Positions 42,929 through 52,430 of a stretch of 64,000 nt of DNA are shown piece after piece. Location: assembly GCA_002709955.1 (NCBI GenBank), contig PAQY01000010.1:1-64000 (forward strand). Direction: 5' to 3'. Position 1 is the first letter of the stretch; every line of letters begins with the position of its first letter. The DNA is from Rhodospirillaceae bacterium. Its GTDB lineage: Bacteria > Pseudomonadota > Alphaproteobacteria > UBA8366 > Aestuariispiraceae. The translations under genes were made by a program, and so were the position numbers. The notes below the pieces were generated by a model. That model was not told where the DNA came from, made no database searches, and was given only the letters and a program-made list of their open reading frames with translations.

Positions 42929-44197
42929 TCACTCTTCGACCAGTTGTTTGCAATGCGTCTCCCGCAATAGGACGCAGGCAATAAACCCGATACCATAAGC
43001 AATGATCAGCATTGAAAATGCGGTGACATAGGCTGCATTTTCATAGATGCGGGCCCCGTTTTCTTCCTGGCCGGTCCATCCCAAATCCAGGATGAAGCCT
43101 AGCAATGGTTGGAACAGCGCGCCCGATCCCACAACGGCCATATTCACAAAGCCAAGCCCGGCCCCCATGCGGCTGGGACGGTTTGTTTCGCGCACACAGG
43201 TGAACGACAAGATCATCGTGCAGCCACTGACACCATTCACGAAGAACAGAGATCCCAATACGGTGGGTGACAGATTGGGGATGTAAATCATGATCGCCAA
43301 TGACAGGGCACCCATTATGAATCCGGCATACAGGATGGGTTTCCGGCGTCCAATTTTTTCCGTCATGATGCCAAGGGCCGGACCCACACAGGCCCATCCC
43401 AGAAAAATCAGGGATGCACAGGCAGCAGCATCGGCCTTTGTATAGCCTTGTGTCTGAACCAGCCAGGGAACCGCCCACAGGCCCGCAAAGGACAGCATGG
43501 GCGCAGCCAGGGTGAATCCCAATATCGCACAGGCCCAACTGTCCCGGCGGGACAGCACATCCTGAAACGCGCCCCCGCCCGTGACGGGTTTTCCCGAAGC
43601 AGGTTGGGGTTTTGATTTAGGGATTTCAGCGACTACGAAAAAGATCAGGACCGCCAGAATGGCCCCGATCACCCCCAGGCTGATAATCGTTTCCCGCCAT
43701 CCATAGGACGAAACGAAGAAGCTGAGTGGCGCTTGACCGACCATCGCCCCGGTCATGCCGACGCTTTGCAATATGCCAATCAACATGCTGAAGCGGCGGG
43801 CCGGAAACCAGGCGGCAGCGATGCTCATCGTGCCGACATATCCACAGGCGACAGATGCACCAATAATGGCGCGCCCGATAGAGGCGATGCCCAGACTATC
43901 CGCCAGGGCAAAGATAAGGCTGCCGATCAAACACAGCGTCATGGCCCCGCTGAGCAGCTTTCTAGGGCCAAAGCGATCCATCAAGACGCCAACAGGCATC
44001 TGCATCCCGGCATAGGCGTAGAAATAGAAGGCGCTCAGCGATCCCAATGCCCCGCCGCCAACGGCGAAAGCCCGCATCAGGTCTTCGGTCATGACGCTGG
44101 GGGCGACCCGTTGTGTGAAGGCATACCCAAAACACAGACATCCAAGGGCAAAGGCGGCCCAGGCCCTGAGTGAGGGACGACGAACGGTATCGGTCAT
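42929..44197 (-). CDS. MFS transporter
   Basis: A 422-residue major facilitator with twelve predicted membrane segments. The loop-2/3 motif reads GVLMDRFGPRKLL near residue 75, and a second copy, GIMTEKIGRRKPIL, follows the central loop. The substrate is not apparent. It is convergent with sufA, and divergent from the GMC oxidoreductase gene across 238 bases with no gene. Confidence 0.9.
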   Translation of the reverse strand: MTDTVRRPSLRAWAAFALGCLCFGYAFTQRVAPSVMTEDLMRAFAVGGGALGSLSAFYFYAYAGMQMPVGVLMDRFGPRKLLSGAMTLCLIGSLIFALADSLGIASIGRAIIGASVACGYVGTMSIAAAWFPARRFSMLIGILQSVGMTGAMVGQAPLSFFVSSYGWRETIISLGVIGAILAVLIFFVVAEIPKSKPQPASGKPVTGGGAFQDVLSRRDSWACAILGFTLAAPMLSFAGLWAVPWLVQTQGYTKADAAACASLIFLGWACVGPALGIMTEKIGRRKPILYAGFIMGALSLAIMIYIPNLSPTVLGSLFFVNGVSGCTMILSFTCVRETNRPSRMGAGLGFVNMAVVGSGALFQPLLGFILDLGWTGQEENGARIYENAAYVTAFSMLIIAYGIGFIACVLLRETHCKQLVEE

Positions 44198-44435
44198 AGC
44201 ACCCCTCCCACAATCACAGCGCTGCCAAGCTCACCCCTAGAGTGCTGGACTGAATGGAAACAGGTTTGCCGATCCGCATGAATATTTCTCCCCACCGTGA
44301 TATAGGCGGTATGGTCTAGTGGATTTTCCGAAATGTAAAACACCGAATGGGTTTCTTCACCCTGCACGATTTGCCATCCTTGACGATCAGGTCGCAATGA
44401 CCCAAACCCGTAAGGTGTGAAACAGGGGAACAGAC

Positions 44436-46142
44436 ATGTCCGAAAATCAGACGTATGACTTCATCATTGTGGGGGCTGGATCGGCCGGATGTGTTCTGGC
44501 GGCACGCCTGACAGAGGACGCTGATGTTCGGGTATTGCTGATCGAAGCGGGGGGCAGCGACTCGTCGATCTTTATTCAAATGCCGACTGCGCTGTCGATC
44601 CCGATGAATATGACGAAATTCAACTGGTTCTTTGAAAGCCAACCTGAACCGGGGCTGAACAATCGCCTGATGCACACGCCGCGTGGAAAGGTGCTGGGGG
44701 GCTCTTCTTCCATCAATGGTCTGGTCTATGTGCGCGGGCATGCCTGCGATTTTGATGAATGGGAAGAGCAGGGGGCCAAAGGCTGGGCCTATCGCCACTG
44801 CCTGCCTTATTTCCAGCGGGCGGAAACCTGGTCAGACCCGGATGGGCGCCCACAGGATGCGTATCGGGGCACGGATGGCCCCCTGTCTACCTGTAACGGC
44901 AACAATATGAAAAACCCGCTTTATCGTGCCTGGATTGAGGCGGGGGAGCAGGCAGGATACGGCAAGACCGAGGACTATAACGGCTATCGGCAAGAAGGCT
45001 TTGGCCGGATGCATATGACGGTGAAAGATGGCGTGCGCTGGTCAACCGCCAATGCCTATTTGAAACCTGCCATGGACCGCCCGAATCTGACGGTCGTGAC
45101 AAAGGCCCTGACGGAAAAAATTCTCCTGGAAGGCAAGAAGGCTGTCGGTGTGCGCTATCAGGTCAATGGCAAAGTCACAGAGGCGCGGGCCAGTCGGGAA
45201 GTTATCTTAAGCGCCGGATCGGTTGGATCGCCACAAATCCTTCAACTGTCAGGGATTGGGCCAGCGGATGTGCTGAAAAAGGCCGGTGTGGATGTTGTCC
45301 ACGACCTGCCCGGTGTCGGGGGTAATCTGCAGGATCATCTGGAAGTTTATTTCCAGTTTCGCAGCAAGAAGCCGATCACCCTGAATGGAAAGCTGAACCT
45401 GTTCAGCAAGTTCATGATCGGGGCGCGCTGGTTCTTTTTCAAATCCGGGCTGGGGGCGACCAATCATTTTGAATCCTGCGCCTTTATCCGATCCAAACCA
45501 GGGCTGAAATCACCAGATTTGCAGTATCACTTCCTGCCAGCCGCGATGCGGTATGACGGCAGAGCTTCTTTTGACGGACACGGCTTTCAGGTCCATGTGG
45601 GGCCAAATAAGCCCAAAAGCCGGGGACATATCCACATCACATCCCCGGACCCGGCCGCAAAACCGGCGATCCTGTATAACTATATGACAGAACAGGAAGA
45701 TATTGAGGCGTTCCGCGCCTGCATTCGATTAACCCGGGAGATCATGGCACAACCGGCAATGGATGACTTTCGGGGGCCTGAAATTCAGCCGGGCGAAGCC
45801 ATTGCGGATGATGCGGAGATTGATGCCTGGATCAGGGAGAATGCTGAAAGCGCCTATCACCCCTCCTGTACCTGCAAGATGGGGGCGAAAGACGATCCAA
45901 CCGCCGTTATTGATACGGAATGTCGTGTGATTGGTATCCAATCCCTGCGGGTTGTGGACAGCTCAATCTTCCCAACCATTCCCAATGGCAATTTGAATGC
46001 GCCAACCATTATGGTGGGAGAAAAGGCAGCGGACTTGCTGAGGGGGCGCGATCCATTGCCCGCCTCGAACGCGCCGGTTTGGATTGCACCGGATTGGGAA
46101 ACTACACAGCGGGAAGGGGTGCCTGTTCGGGCCCCGAACTAG
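44436..46142 (+). CDS. GMC-family oxidoreductase (choline-dehydrogenase-like)
   Basis: A 568-residue flavoprotein. The FAD-binding [15 protein letters not shown] is at 11–25, [16 protein letters not shown] is the GMC signature near 88–103, and the C-terminal [10 protein letters not shown] and [18 protein letters not shown] complete the active site and FAD lid. It oxidises a primary alcohol to an aldehyde, as BetA does with choline. No betaine aldehyde dehydrogenase or betI is present, so another alcohol is equally likely. Confidence 0.92.
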   Translation: MSENQTYDFIIVGAGSAGCVLAARLTEDADVRVLLIEAGGSDSSIFIQMPTALSIPMNMTKFNWFFESQPEPGLNNRLMHTPRGKVLGGSSSINGLVYVRGHACDFDEWEEQGAKGWAYRHCLPYFQRAETWSDPDGRPQDAYRGTDGPLSTCNGNNMKNPLYRAWIEAGEQAGYGKTEDYNGYRQEGFGRMHMTVKDGVRWSTANAYLKPAMDRPNLTVVTKALTEKILLEGKKAVGVRYQVNGKVTEARASREVILSAGSVGSPQILQLSGIGPADVLKKAGVDVVHDLPGVGGNLQDHLEVYFQFRSKKPITLNGKLNLFSKFMIGARWFFFKSGLGATNHFESCAFIRSKPGLKSPDLQYHFLPAAMRYDGRASFDGHGFQVHVGPNKPKSRGHIHITSPDPAAKPAILYNYMTEQEDIEAFRACIRLTREIMAQPAMDDFRGPEIQPGEAIADDAEIDAWIRENAESAYHPSCTCKMGAKDDPTAVIDTECRVIGIQSLRVVDSSIFPTIPNGNLNAPTIMVGEKAADLLRGRDPLPASNAPVWIAPDWETTQREGVPVRAPN

Positions 46143-46149
46143 GGCAAGT

Positions 46150-46674
46150 TCAAATATCGGCGCAGTTAATTCGCACGATATGCCCTGATAAGGGCGGAAT
46201 GTGCACGGGTTCGAAATTTACATATCGATACAGGCTGACACCCAGAACATAGGCTGTCTCGCCGGATGTGTCTTTCATTGGAACCAGCATTCGCTCTGCT
46301 TGTTGCGTGGTTTGCTCCGTCAGTCTTTCCTTGGCGGTGCCATACTGAATCAGAGGCGTGCCAACAATGCGTTTCCAGCGCTCAAGGACTTTTGGATAGT
46401 CCACCGGGCCAACGATCTGCGCCAGGGTCTTGTTTTTAATGCTATGGCCCCAGGCTGCATTCACTTCCTCCCCCGCTAGGCGACACAGATAGTTGCCTGT
46501 CGATGGCTCGTATCGATACAGCCAAACAAACTGTAAAAGGGCCGGTATCCGCATCGGATCAAAATTATGTTTGAAGGGGACAATTTCATTTTCCCGACGC
46601 GCAGCGCGCCAGGCATTCAGGAAATCCAGAATCCTGGGGTCTGCATCAGGCAATTGGGCGTGTGATTGTTCCAT
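46150..46674 (-). CDS. PAS-domain protein (PAS_5 type)
   Basis: A 174-residue single-domain protein of a family common in Rhodospirillales. The segment WLYRYEPSTGNYLCRLAGEEVN and a later PMKDTSGETAYVLGVSLY form the PAS_5 fold. No output domain is present, so it is a stand-alone sensor or scaffold of unknown partner. It converges with the GMC gene, seven bases apart. Confidence 0.82.
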   Translation of the reverse strand: MEQSHAQLPDADPRILDFLNAWRAARRENEIVPFKHNFDPMRIPALLQFVWLYRYEPSTGNYLCRLAGEEVNAAWGHSIKNKTLAQIVGPVDYPKVLERWKRIVGTPLIQYGTAKERLTEQTTQQAERMLVPMKDTSGETAYVLGVSLYRYVNFEPVHIPPLSGHIVRINCADI

Positions 46675-46842
46675 AGTTTCTTGTTAGGCCTTTTTAGCCG
46701 CTGTGACCGATATTGGCCATAAAGTTACAGTCTGTGTAATTGAAACCGATCCTGCGTCACAGGTGCCCCTTGCCAAGGGCAAAATTGGGACGTCTACTCT
46801 ATCTGTTTGAGATCTATGTAAAAACCTTATGGATTCAAGATT

Positions 46843-47841
46843 ATGAGCCGCTCCCCCATTCAATGCAGCGTTGATCTGACAGTTACAGGCCGAAATCTGG
46901 GGACTCTCAGAGTGCCTCATTCTGTGCACCGTTCCGCATATGGGCATATTCCGCTGCCAATTGCATCCTTTGTCGGGCAAAAGCCGGGACCGGCCGTCTT
47001 GCTGATGGCGGGCAATCATGGCGACGAATATGAAGGCCAGGTCATCCTGTCTGATTTAATCCGGACCCTGAACCCAGATGATATATGCGGTCGCCTGACG
47101 CTTTTACCAATGGCAAATTTTCCAGCGGCAGAGGCGGGGCTGAGAACCTCACCCCTGGACAGCGGCAATCTGAACCGCAGCTTCCCGGGGCGGGCGCTGG
47201 GGGCACCGACAGAGATGATTGCATATTATATCGAACATCATCTGATCGCTGGTATGGATATGGTGATTGACCTGCATTCAGGAGGGTCGTCGTTATATTG
47301 TGTGCCCTTTGCCATGACCTCCTGGGTTGAAGGGAACGACCGAAATGTAATGCGCCAAAAGGTATTGGATGCATTGGGGCTGCCATTTGTGCTGCGGCAT
47401 GGGCCGGAAGCCGATGGGTGGTATTCGTCCTCTGCATCCTGGCGGGCCGGGGCGGCGGGTTTCACCCTGGAATTAGGCGGGGGTGGAACGGTCGATCCCG
47501 TGATCCGACAGGGTGCGCAAACCGGCATCTTGCGGGCATTGGCGGCGGTTGGGTCTTACACCGGCCCGATTGTTGGGGATGTTCTGGCCCCTGCCTATCG
47601 TGACTTTCAGGGGGAAGACTATGTTTTCGCGCAAGAGCCAGGCCTGTATGAACCCCTGGTTCGGGCCGGTGAGGAGATCAAAGCAGGGCAAAAAGTCGCG
47701 CATATTCATTTTCCGGAGACACCGGGCAAGGCACCGTTGGATGTTCATTTTGATCAGGCAGGCGTTGCGATGGCGCATCGTGTCCCGGCGCGGGTCATAC
47801 GGGGGGACTGTTTGTTCCATATTGCGCTGAACCCTTCCTGA
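46843..47841 (+). CDS. Succinylglutamate desuccinylase/aspartoacylase-family deacylase
   Basis: A 332-residue zinc amidohydrolase. The metal ligands are in GNHGDEYEG (His and Glu near residue 53) and DLHSGG (His near 142); NLNRSFPG is the conserved substrate loop. The arrangement resembles DoeB, the deacetylase of ectoine degradation, but none of the other doe genes is near. A catalytic glutamate sits in FTLELGGGG. The function is set only to family level. Confidence 0.86.
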   Translation: MSRSPIQCSVDLTVTGRNLGTLRVPHSVHRSAYGHIPLPIASFVGQKPGPAVLLMAGNHGDEYEGQVILSDLIRTLNPDDICGRLTLLPMANFPAAEAGLRTSPLDSGNLNRSFPGRALGAPTEMIAYYIEHHLIAGMDMVIDLHSGGSSLYCVPFAMTSWVEGNDRNVMRQKVLDALGLPFVLRHGPEADGWYSSSASWRAGAAGFTLELGGGGTVDPVIRQGAQTGILRALAAVGSYTGPIVGDVLAPAYRDFQGEDYVFAQEPGLYEPLVRAGEEIKAGQKVAHIHFPETPGKAPLDVHFDQAGVAMAHRVPARVIRGDCLFHIALNPS

Positions 47842-48171
47842 GGATTAGCGGTCCGGGCGACCGTGACCGATCAGAAATTGCCTTCACTCTGATTGGATCA
47901 GAAAACATGCGCAAAACAGCCTGTTGCGGCATTCAGATGCTTGATTTCACCTAGGTTAGACCATACAGTCGCGCCGCTATGAAACACTGCTTCACCCGCT
48001 TTTCGCGCTTTGGCGCTTTTGGGACTCGAATTATCGGCCCGGCCCTCGCGGGGCGGGGCTCGCGGGCGTCGGGATAGTTTTGGTGTTGCCGCGACCGTTA
48101 TCTGGTCTGGCGCATCCCCTTCGAACCGAGTCCACCTTCTACAAAGATATAAGACAGAGAGTCTGAAAACG
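47842..48171. other. Gene-free stretch upstream of ileS
   Basis: No gene is supported in these 330 bases. A small stem CGGTC/GACCG follows the deacylase stop. Around 48045–48066 a GC-rich tract contains CTCGCGGG twice (48045–48052 and 48059–48066). It may be a structured leader of ileS. ribF, the common neighbour of ileS, is absent. Confidence 0.4.
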
Positions 48172-51054
48172 ATGAGCGCTGAAACGCCACAGAGCGTCGA
48201 TTACAAAGATACCATCAATCTGCCCCAGACAGATTTTCCGATGCGGGCGGGGCTGCCGGAACTTGAGCCGAAAATTCTGGATCGCTGGGCCCAGACCAAA
48301 TTGTGGGACCGCCTGCGTGCCGACAGCAAGGGGCGCGAGAAATTCATTCTGCATGATGGTCCCCCTTATGCGAATGGCGACCTGCATATCGGCCATGCCT
48401 TAAATAAGATCCTGAAGGACATCATTGTTCGGTCTCGTCAGATGACGGGGTATGACGCCCCCTATGTGCCGGGTTGGGATTGCCACGGCCTGCCCATCGA
48501 ATGGAAGATTGAAGAACGCTATCGTGCGGCTGGTCTGGACAAGGATGATGTGCCGATTGTGGAATTCCGTCAGGAATGCCGCGTCTTTGCCGATGAATGG
48601 ATCGACAAGCAACGCACCCAGTTCAAACGCCTGGGTGTGCAGGGGGATTGGGACAATCCCTATACCACCATGGCCTATGGTGCCGAAGCACAGATCGCTG
48701 CGGAAATCGGCAAGTTTCTGATGCAGGGCAGCCTGTATAAGGGTGCGCGTCCGGTCTGGTGGTCGGCGGTTGAGAAAACCGCGCTGGCCGAAGCCGAAGC
48801 CGAATATATGGAACATAAATCCACCACGATCTGGGTGAAGTTCCCGGTCAGCGTGGCAAAGTCCCCTGCTTTGGAGGGGGCGTCGGTGGTGATCTGGACC
48901 ACGACCCCCTGGACCATACCGGGCAATCGCGCGGTCGCCTGTCATGAAGATTTCGACTATGTCGTGATGCAGGTCGATGCGGTGGATGAGGGGGCTAAAG
49001 GTGCTGTTGTCGGGGAGAAGCTGGTGATCGCCAAGTCCCTGATTGACGCTGTCTGCACACAGGCCAAGATCACGGAACACACGGTCCTGTCCACCCTGAA
49101 AGGGGCGGATATGGCGGGGTCCGTTTGTCGTCACCCCTGGTTCGATCATGCCGAAGCAGGCGATGGCTATGGGTTTGACGTACCGGTCCTGCTGGCGGAT
49201 TTCGTAACCGACGATACCGGGACGGGGTTCGTTCATATCGCGCCGGGCCACGGCGCCGATGACTGGCAGTTGGGCAAAAAGAACAATATCGAAATCCCGC
49301 AGACCGTTGGCGAGGATGGCAGCTTCTATGACTTCGTGCCACTGATGGCGGGCAAGGTCGTGATCACGCAGGATGGCAAGGAAGGCGATGCCAATCCATC
49401 CGTCATGCGCGAACTGGCCATTGTCGGGCGCTTGCTGGCCAAGGGCAGCCTGCGTCACAGCTATCCTCATAGCTGGCGTTCCAAGGCACCGCTGATTTTC
49501 CGCAACACGGCCCAGTGGTTCATTTCCATGGAAAGCCATGGTCTGCGCGATGTGGCGCTGCAAGCCATTGAGGACACGGAATTCTATCCGAAACAGGGCA
49601 AAACCCGGCTGCATTCCATGATCAAGGAACGCCCGGATTGGTGCATCAGCCGCCAGCGGGCCTGGGGCGTGCCCATTCCTGTTTTCGTGAACAAGGAAAC
49701 CGGGGAGCCCTTGCGGGATCAGGCCGTCGTGGATCGTGTCGTTGCCGCATTCCGGGAGGAAGGGGCCGATGCCTGGTTCTCCAGCGATCCGTCCCGATTC
49801 CTGGGCAATGACTATAATGCTGAAGAGTATGAGCAGGTCCGAGACGTTGTTGATGTGTGGTTTGACTCCGGCTCCACCCATGCCTTTGTGCTGGAAGGGC
49901 GGGAAGACCAGCAATGGCCGGCATCCCTGTATCTGGAAGGGTCGGATCAGCATCGCGGCTGGTTCCATTCCAGCCTGTTGGAAAGCTGTGGCACGCGGGG
50001 GCGCGCACCCTATGACGCGGTGTTGACCCATGGCTTTGTGATGGCGGAAGACGGTCGCAAAATGTCCAAATCCCTGGGCAATGTTGTGGTCCCCGCCACG
50101 GTGAACGACAAATACGGTGCAGAAATCCTGCGTCTGTGGGTGGTGTCGGAAGATTATTCCGGCGACCTTCGCATCGGGGAGAGCATGCTTAAGCAGCTGA
50201 CCGATTATTATCGGCGGGTCCGCAATACGCTGCGCTGGCTGTTGGGCAGCCTGGCCTATTACCAGCCGGAAAAGCGGGTCGACCCCGCCGATATGCCGGA
50301 ACTGGAACGCTGGGCGCTGCATCGCATTGCGGAAATCGACAAGGTTGTCCGTAAAGGCATCGAAACCTATGACTTCACCCTGATCTTCCGTGAAGTTCAT
50401 GAATTCTGTGCAGTGGACCTGTCGGCATTCTATTTCGATATCCGTAAGGATTCGCTGTATTGCGATGCGCCGGACAGCCCGACCCGACTGGCGGCTTTGA
50501 CTGTGCTAGATACCTTGTTCAACAGCCTGACCGCGTGGCTGGCCCCGATCTTGTGCTTCACGACAGAAGAAGCCTGGCTGACCCGGCACGGCGATGGGCC
50601 GGATGTGTCCGTGCATATGCGCCAATTGCCTGATGTGTCCGCCGATTGGCTGCTGCCGGAGGTGCAGGCTGCGCGATGGAACAAGGTCCGTCGGGTTCGG
50701 CGTGTCGTTTTGGCCGCCCTGGAACAGAAGCGCACGGAAAAAGTCATCCGTTCCAACCTGGATGCGGCCCCGACCGTTTATGTCGATGCAGCACATCAGG
50801 CGGCTTTTGCCGATCTGGACCTGGCCGATATCCTGATCACCTCTGCGGGCACATTAAGTCTTGAAACACCGCCGGAAGGGGCATTCACCTTATCGGATTG
50901 CCCAGGGATCGCGGTTGTCTTCAAACTGGCCGATGGGACCAAATGCCAGCGTTGCTGGAAGGTTCTGTCCGATGTCGGCAGCCGCCGCCAGACACCGGGT
51001 ATTTGTGGACGCTGTTCGGATGCTGTCTCGGCCTCGCCCCAGGCGGCGGAGTGA
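48172..51054 (+). CDS. ileS: Isoleucyl-tRNA synthetase
   Basis: A 960-residue class I synthetase. The HIGH motif is in GDLHIGHALNKIL near residue 66 and KMSKS in GRKMSKSLGNVV near 625. The editing domain lies between them, with TTTPWTIPGN typical of it. The C-terminal zinc knuckle has CQRCWK and CGRC. ATG 48172 gives the conserved start; the open frame upstream reads like leader sequence. lspA follows at once, as in most proteobacteria. Confidence 0.96.
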   Translation: MSAETPQSVDYKDTINLPQTDFPMRAGLPELEPKILDRWAQTKLWDRLRADSKGREKFILHDGPPYANGDLHIGHALNKILKDIIVRSRQMTGYDAPYVPGWDCHGLPIEWKIEERYRAAGLDKDDVPIVEFRQECRVFADEWIDKQRTQFKRLGVQGDWDNPYTTMAYGAEAQIAAEIGKFLMQGSLYKGARPVWWSAVEKTALAEAEAEYMEHKSTTIWVKFPVSVAKSPALEGASVVIWTTTPWTIPGNRAVACHEDFDYVVMQVDAVDEGAKGAVVGEKLVIAKSLIDAVCTQAKITEHTVLSTLKGADMAGSVCRHPWFDHAEAGDGYGFDVPVLLADFVTDDTGTGFVHIAPGHGADDWQLGKKNNIEIPQTVGEDGSFYDFVPLMAGKVVITQDGKEGDANPSVMRELAIVGRLLAKGSLRHSYPHSWRSKAPLIFRNTAQWFISMESHGLRDVALQAIEDTEFYPKQGKTRLHSMIKERPDWCISRQRAWGVPIPVFVNKETGEPLRDQAVVDRVVAAFREEGADAWFSSDPSRFLGNDYNAEEYEQVRDVVDVWFDSGSTHAFVLEGREDQQWPASLYLEGSDQHRGWFHSSLLESCGTRGRAPYDAVLTHGFVMAEDGRKMSKSLGNVVVPATVNDKYGAEILRLWVVSEDYSGDLRIGESMLKQLTDYYRRVRNTLRWLLGSLAYYQPEKRVDPADMPELERWALHRIAEIDKVVRKGIETYDFTLIFREVHEFCAVDLSAFYFDIRKDSLYCDAPDSPTRLAALTVLDTLFNSLTAWLAPILCFTTEEAWLTRHGDGPDVSVHMRQLPDVSADWLLPEVQAARWNKVRRVRRVVLAALEQKRTEKVIRSNLDAAPTVYVDAAHQAAFADLDLADILITSAGTLSLETPPEGAFTLSDCPGIAVVFKLADGTKCQRCWKVLSDVGSRRQTPGICGRCSDAVSASPQAAE

Positions 51055-51079
51055 TTACTTTGATAGCATCGGGTTTATA

Positions 51080-51553
51080 ATGCAGCGCCTTGGGCTAATT
51101 CTCGCAGTCTGTGTTTTTGGGTTGGATCAGATCTCCAAGCCCTGGATTCTGTCCGTGTTTGACGGGGGCGTGCGATTTGTTGAGGTAACCCCGTTTTTCA
51201 ATCTGGTGCTGGTCTATAACCGGGGGGTCAGTTTTGGGCTGTTGTCGAATGATAGTTCATTTGGTCCCTATATCCTGGCCGGGTTGGCAATCGCGATTGC
51301 GTTGGCGATATATTATTTTCTGCTGCGCAAAACCGACAAGCGGATCATGGTCATTGCCTGTGGTCTGATCATCGGTGGGGCCTTTGGCAATGCGCTGGAC
51401 CGGCTGTTATACGGGGCGGTTGTTGATTTTCTGGATTTTCATATCGCAGGCTATCACTGGCCATCCTTCAACGTTGCGGATTGCGCCATCGTGGTCGGCG
51501 CCTTCCTGATTGCATACGATGGCTTGTTTGGGACACCGAATGAGCCTAAATAG
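51080..51553 (+). CDS. lspA: Lipoprotein signal peptidase
   Basis: A 157-residue membrane aspartyl protease with four segments that removes the signal peptide of lipoproteins. NRGVSFGL, GGAFGNALDRL (with the first catalytic Asp soon after, VVDFLDF) and FNVADCAI (second Asp) are the conserved blocks. It lies 25 bases after ileS. Its substrates include the DUF3035 lipoprotein just downstream and BamD at the end of the window. Confidence 0.95.
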   Translation: MQRLGLILAVCVFGLDQISKPWILSVFDGGVRFVEVTPFFNLVLVYNRGVSFGLLSNDSSFGPYILAGLAIAIALAIYYFLLRKTDKRIMVIACGLIIGGAFGNALDRLLYGAVVDFLDFHIAGYHWPSFNVADCAIVVGAFLIAYDGLFGTPNEPK

Positions 51554-51626
51554 TTTAGGGTATATAATGCGATCCAACGTCTTATGTGCTAATATGGACA
51601 GATGATTGCAGTAGTGGTGGAAACGA

Positions 51627-52229
51627 ATGGTTGCTGGGCTTTATAAGATACGGCGTCACGTCGGCACGGTATGTATCGTAACCTCGCTGTTTGCGTTGGG
51701 CGCATGCGGTGGGGAAACCGGTAAAATTCTTGGCCTGGACCGCCAGACCCCAGACGAATTTGCCGTGGTGACCCGCGCGCCCTTGACCCTGCCGCCGGAA
51801 TTCGGTTTGCGCCCGCCAGATCCTGATGGGCAACGCACGCAGGACCTGAAGCCGGGGCTGGAAGCACAACGGGCCGTATTTGGCGAAGACGCCGTACAGA
51901 GACGCCTTGAGACAGAGGCCGATATGCGCCGCGCCGGCAGCAGCCAGGGGGAAATCGCCCTGTTGACGCGCACCGGTGGTCTGGATGCGGATTCCAGCAT
52001 TCGTCGGGTCGTGGATCAGGAAACGGCGGCCCTGACCGCTGAACAGGAATCCTTTGTGGATACCCTGGTATTCTGGCGCGACAAGGAACCCGCCGGGGAC
52101 ATTGTGGATGCAGGGGAAGAAACCCGCCGTCTGCAAGGCAATTCAGCCCTTGGGCAGCCCGTCACGGACGGAAACACCCCCATCATCACCCGTGAAGGTG
52201 AAAGATCCCTCTTTGAGTGGCCTTTTTAG
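51627..52229 (+). CDS. DUF3035 lipoprotein (BamF-type)
   Basis: A 200-residue lipoprotein with lipobox LGAC at residues 24–27. The segment TPDEFAVVTRAPLTLPPEF is the DUF3035 signature. In alphaproteobacteria this type has been linked, as I recall, to the outer-membrane BAM complex (BamF). It lies between lspA and two M16 peptidases, a common order in Rhodospirillales. It would sit in the periplasm, anchored to the outer membrane. Confidence 0.88.
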   Translation: MVAGLYKIRRHVGTVCIVTSLFALGACGGETGKILGLDRQTPDEFAVVTRAPLTLPPEFGLRPPDPDGQRTQDLKPGLEAQRAVFGEDAVQRRLETEADMRRAGSSQGEIALLTRTGGLDADSSIRRVVDQETAALTAEQESFVDTLVFWRDKEPAGDIVDAGEETRRLQGNSALGQPVTDGNTPIITREGERSLFEWPF

Positions 52230-52430
52230 GACGGTCTGAGTTTTTCTCTCATCGATATCCTGTTCTGCGACATTTTTGCGAATTCTGAAAAGTGTGTCGG
52301 TTTATGACCGCAGGCTGTGGAACACGCGCAGTCGCGACACTATGTTATCTCCACATCCTGTTCCGGGACCCAGAGGGGTTCCTTTATCCATGACTCCGGA
52401 TGCTCGCACCGCACCGGTTTAGGAGGCTTA

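Noticed and set aside
44436-46142. Choline dehydrogenase betA of a betaine operon
   Set aside because: No betB, betI or choline transporter lies nearby; GMC enzymes of this type act on many alcohols.
46843-47841. Ectoine degradation gene doeB
   Set aside because: The family fits, but doeA, doeC and doeD are absent, so only the family name is kept.
48400-50400. A 666-codon open frame on the minus strand inside ileS
   Set aside because: It lies wholly opposite ileS, reads as low-similarity sequence rich in histidine, proline and isoleucine, and has no family motif. It is a shadow of the GC-biased coding strand.
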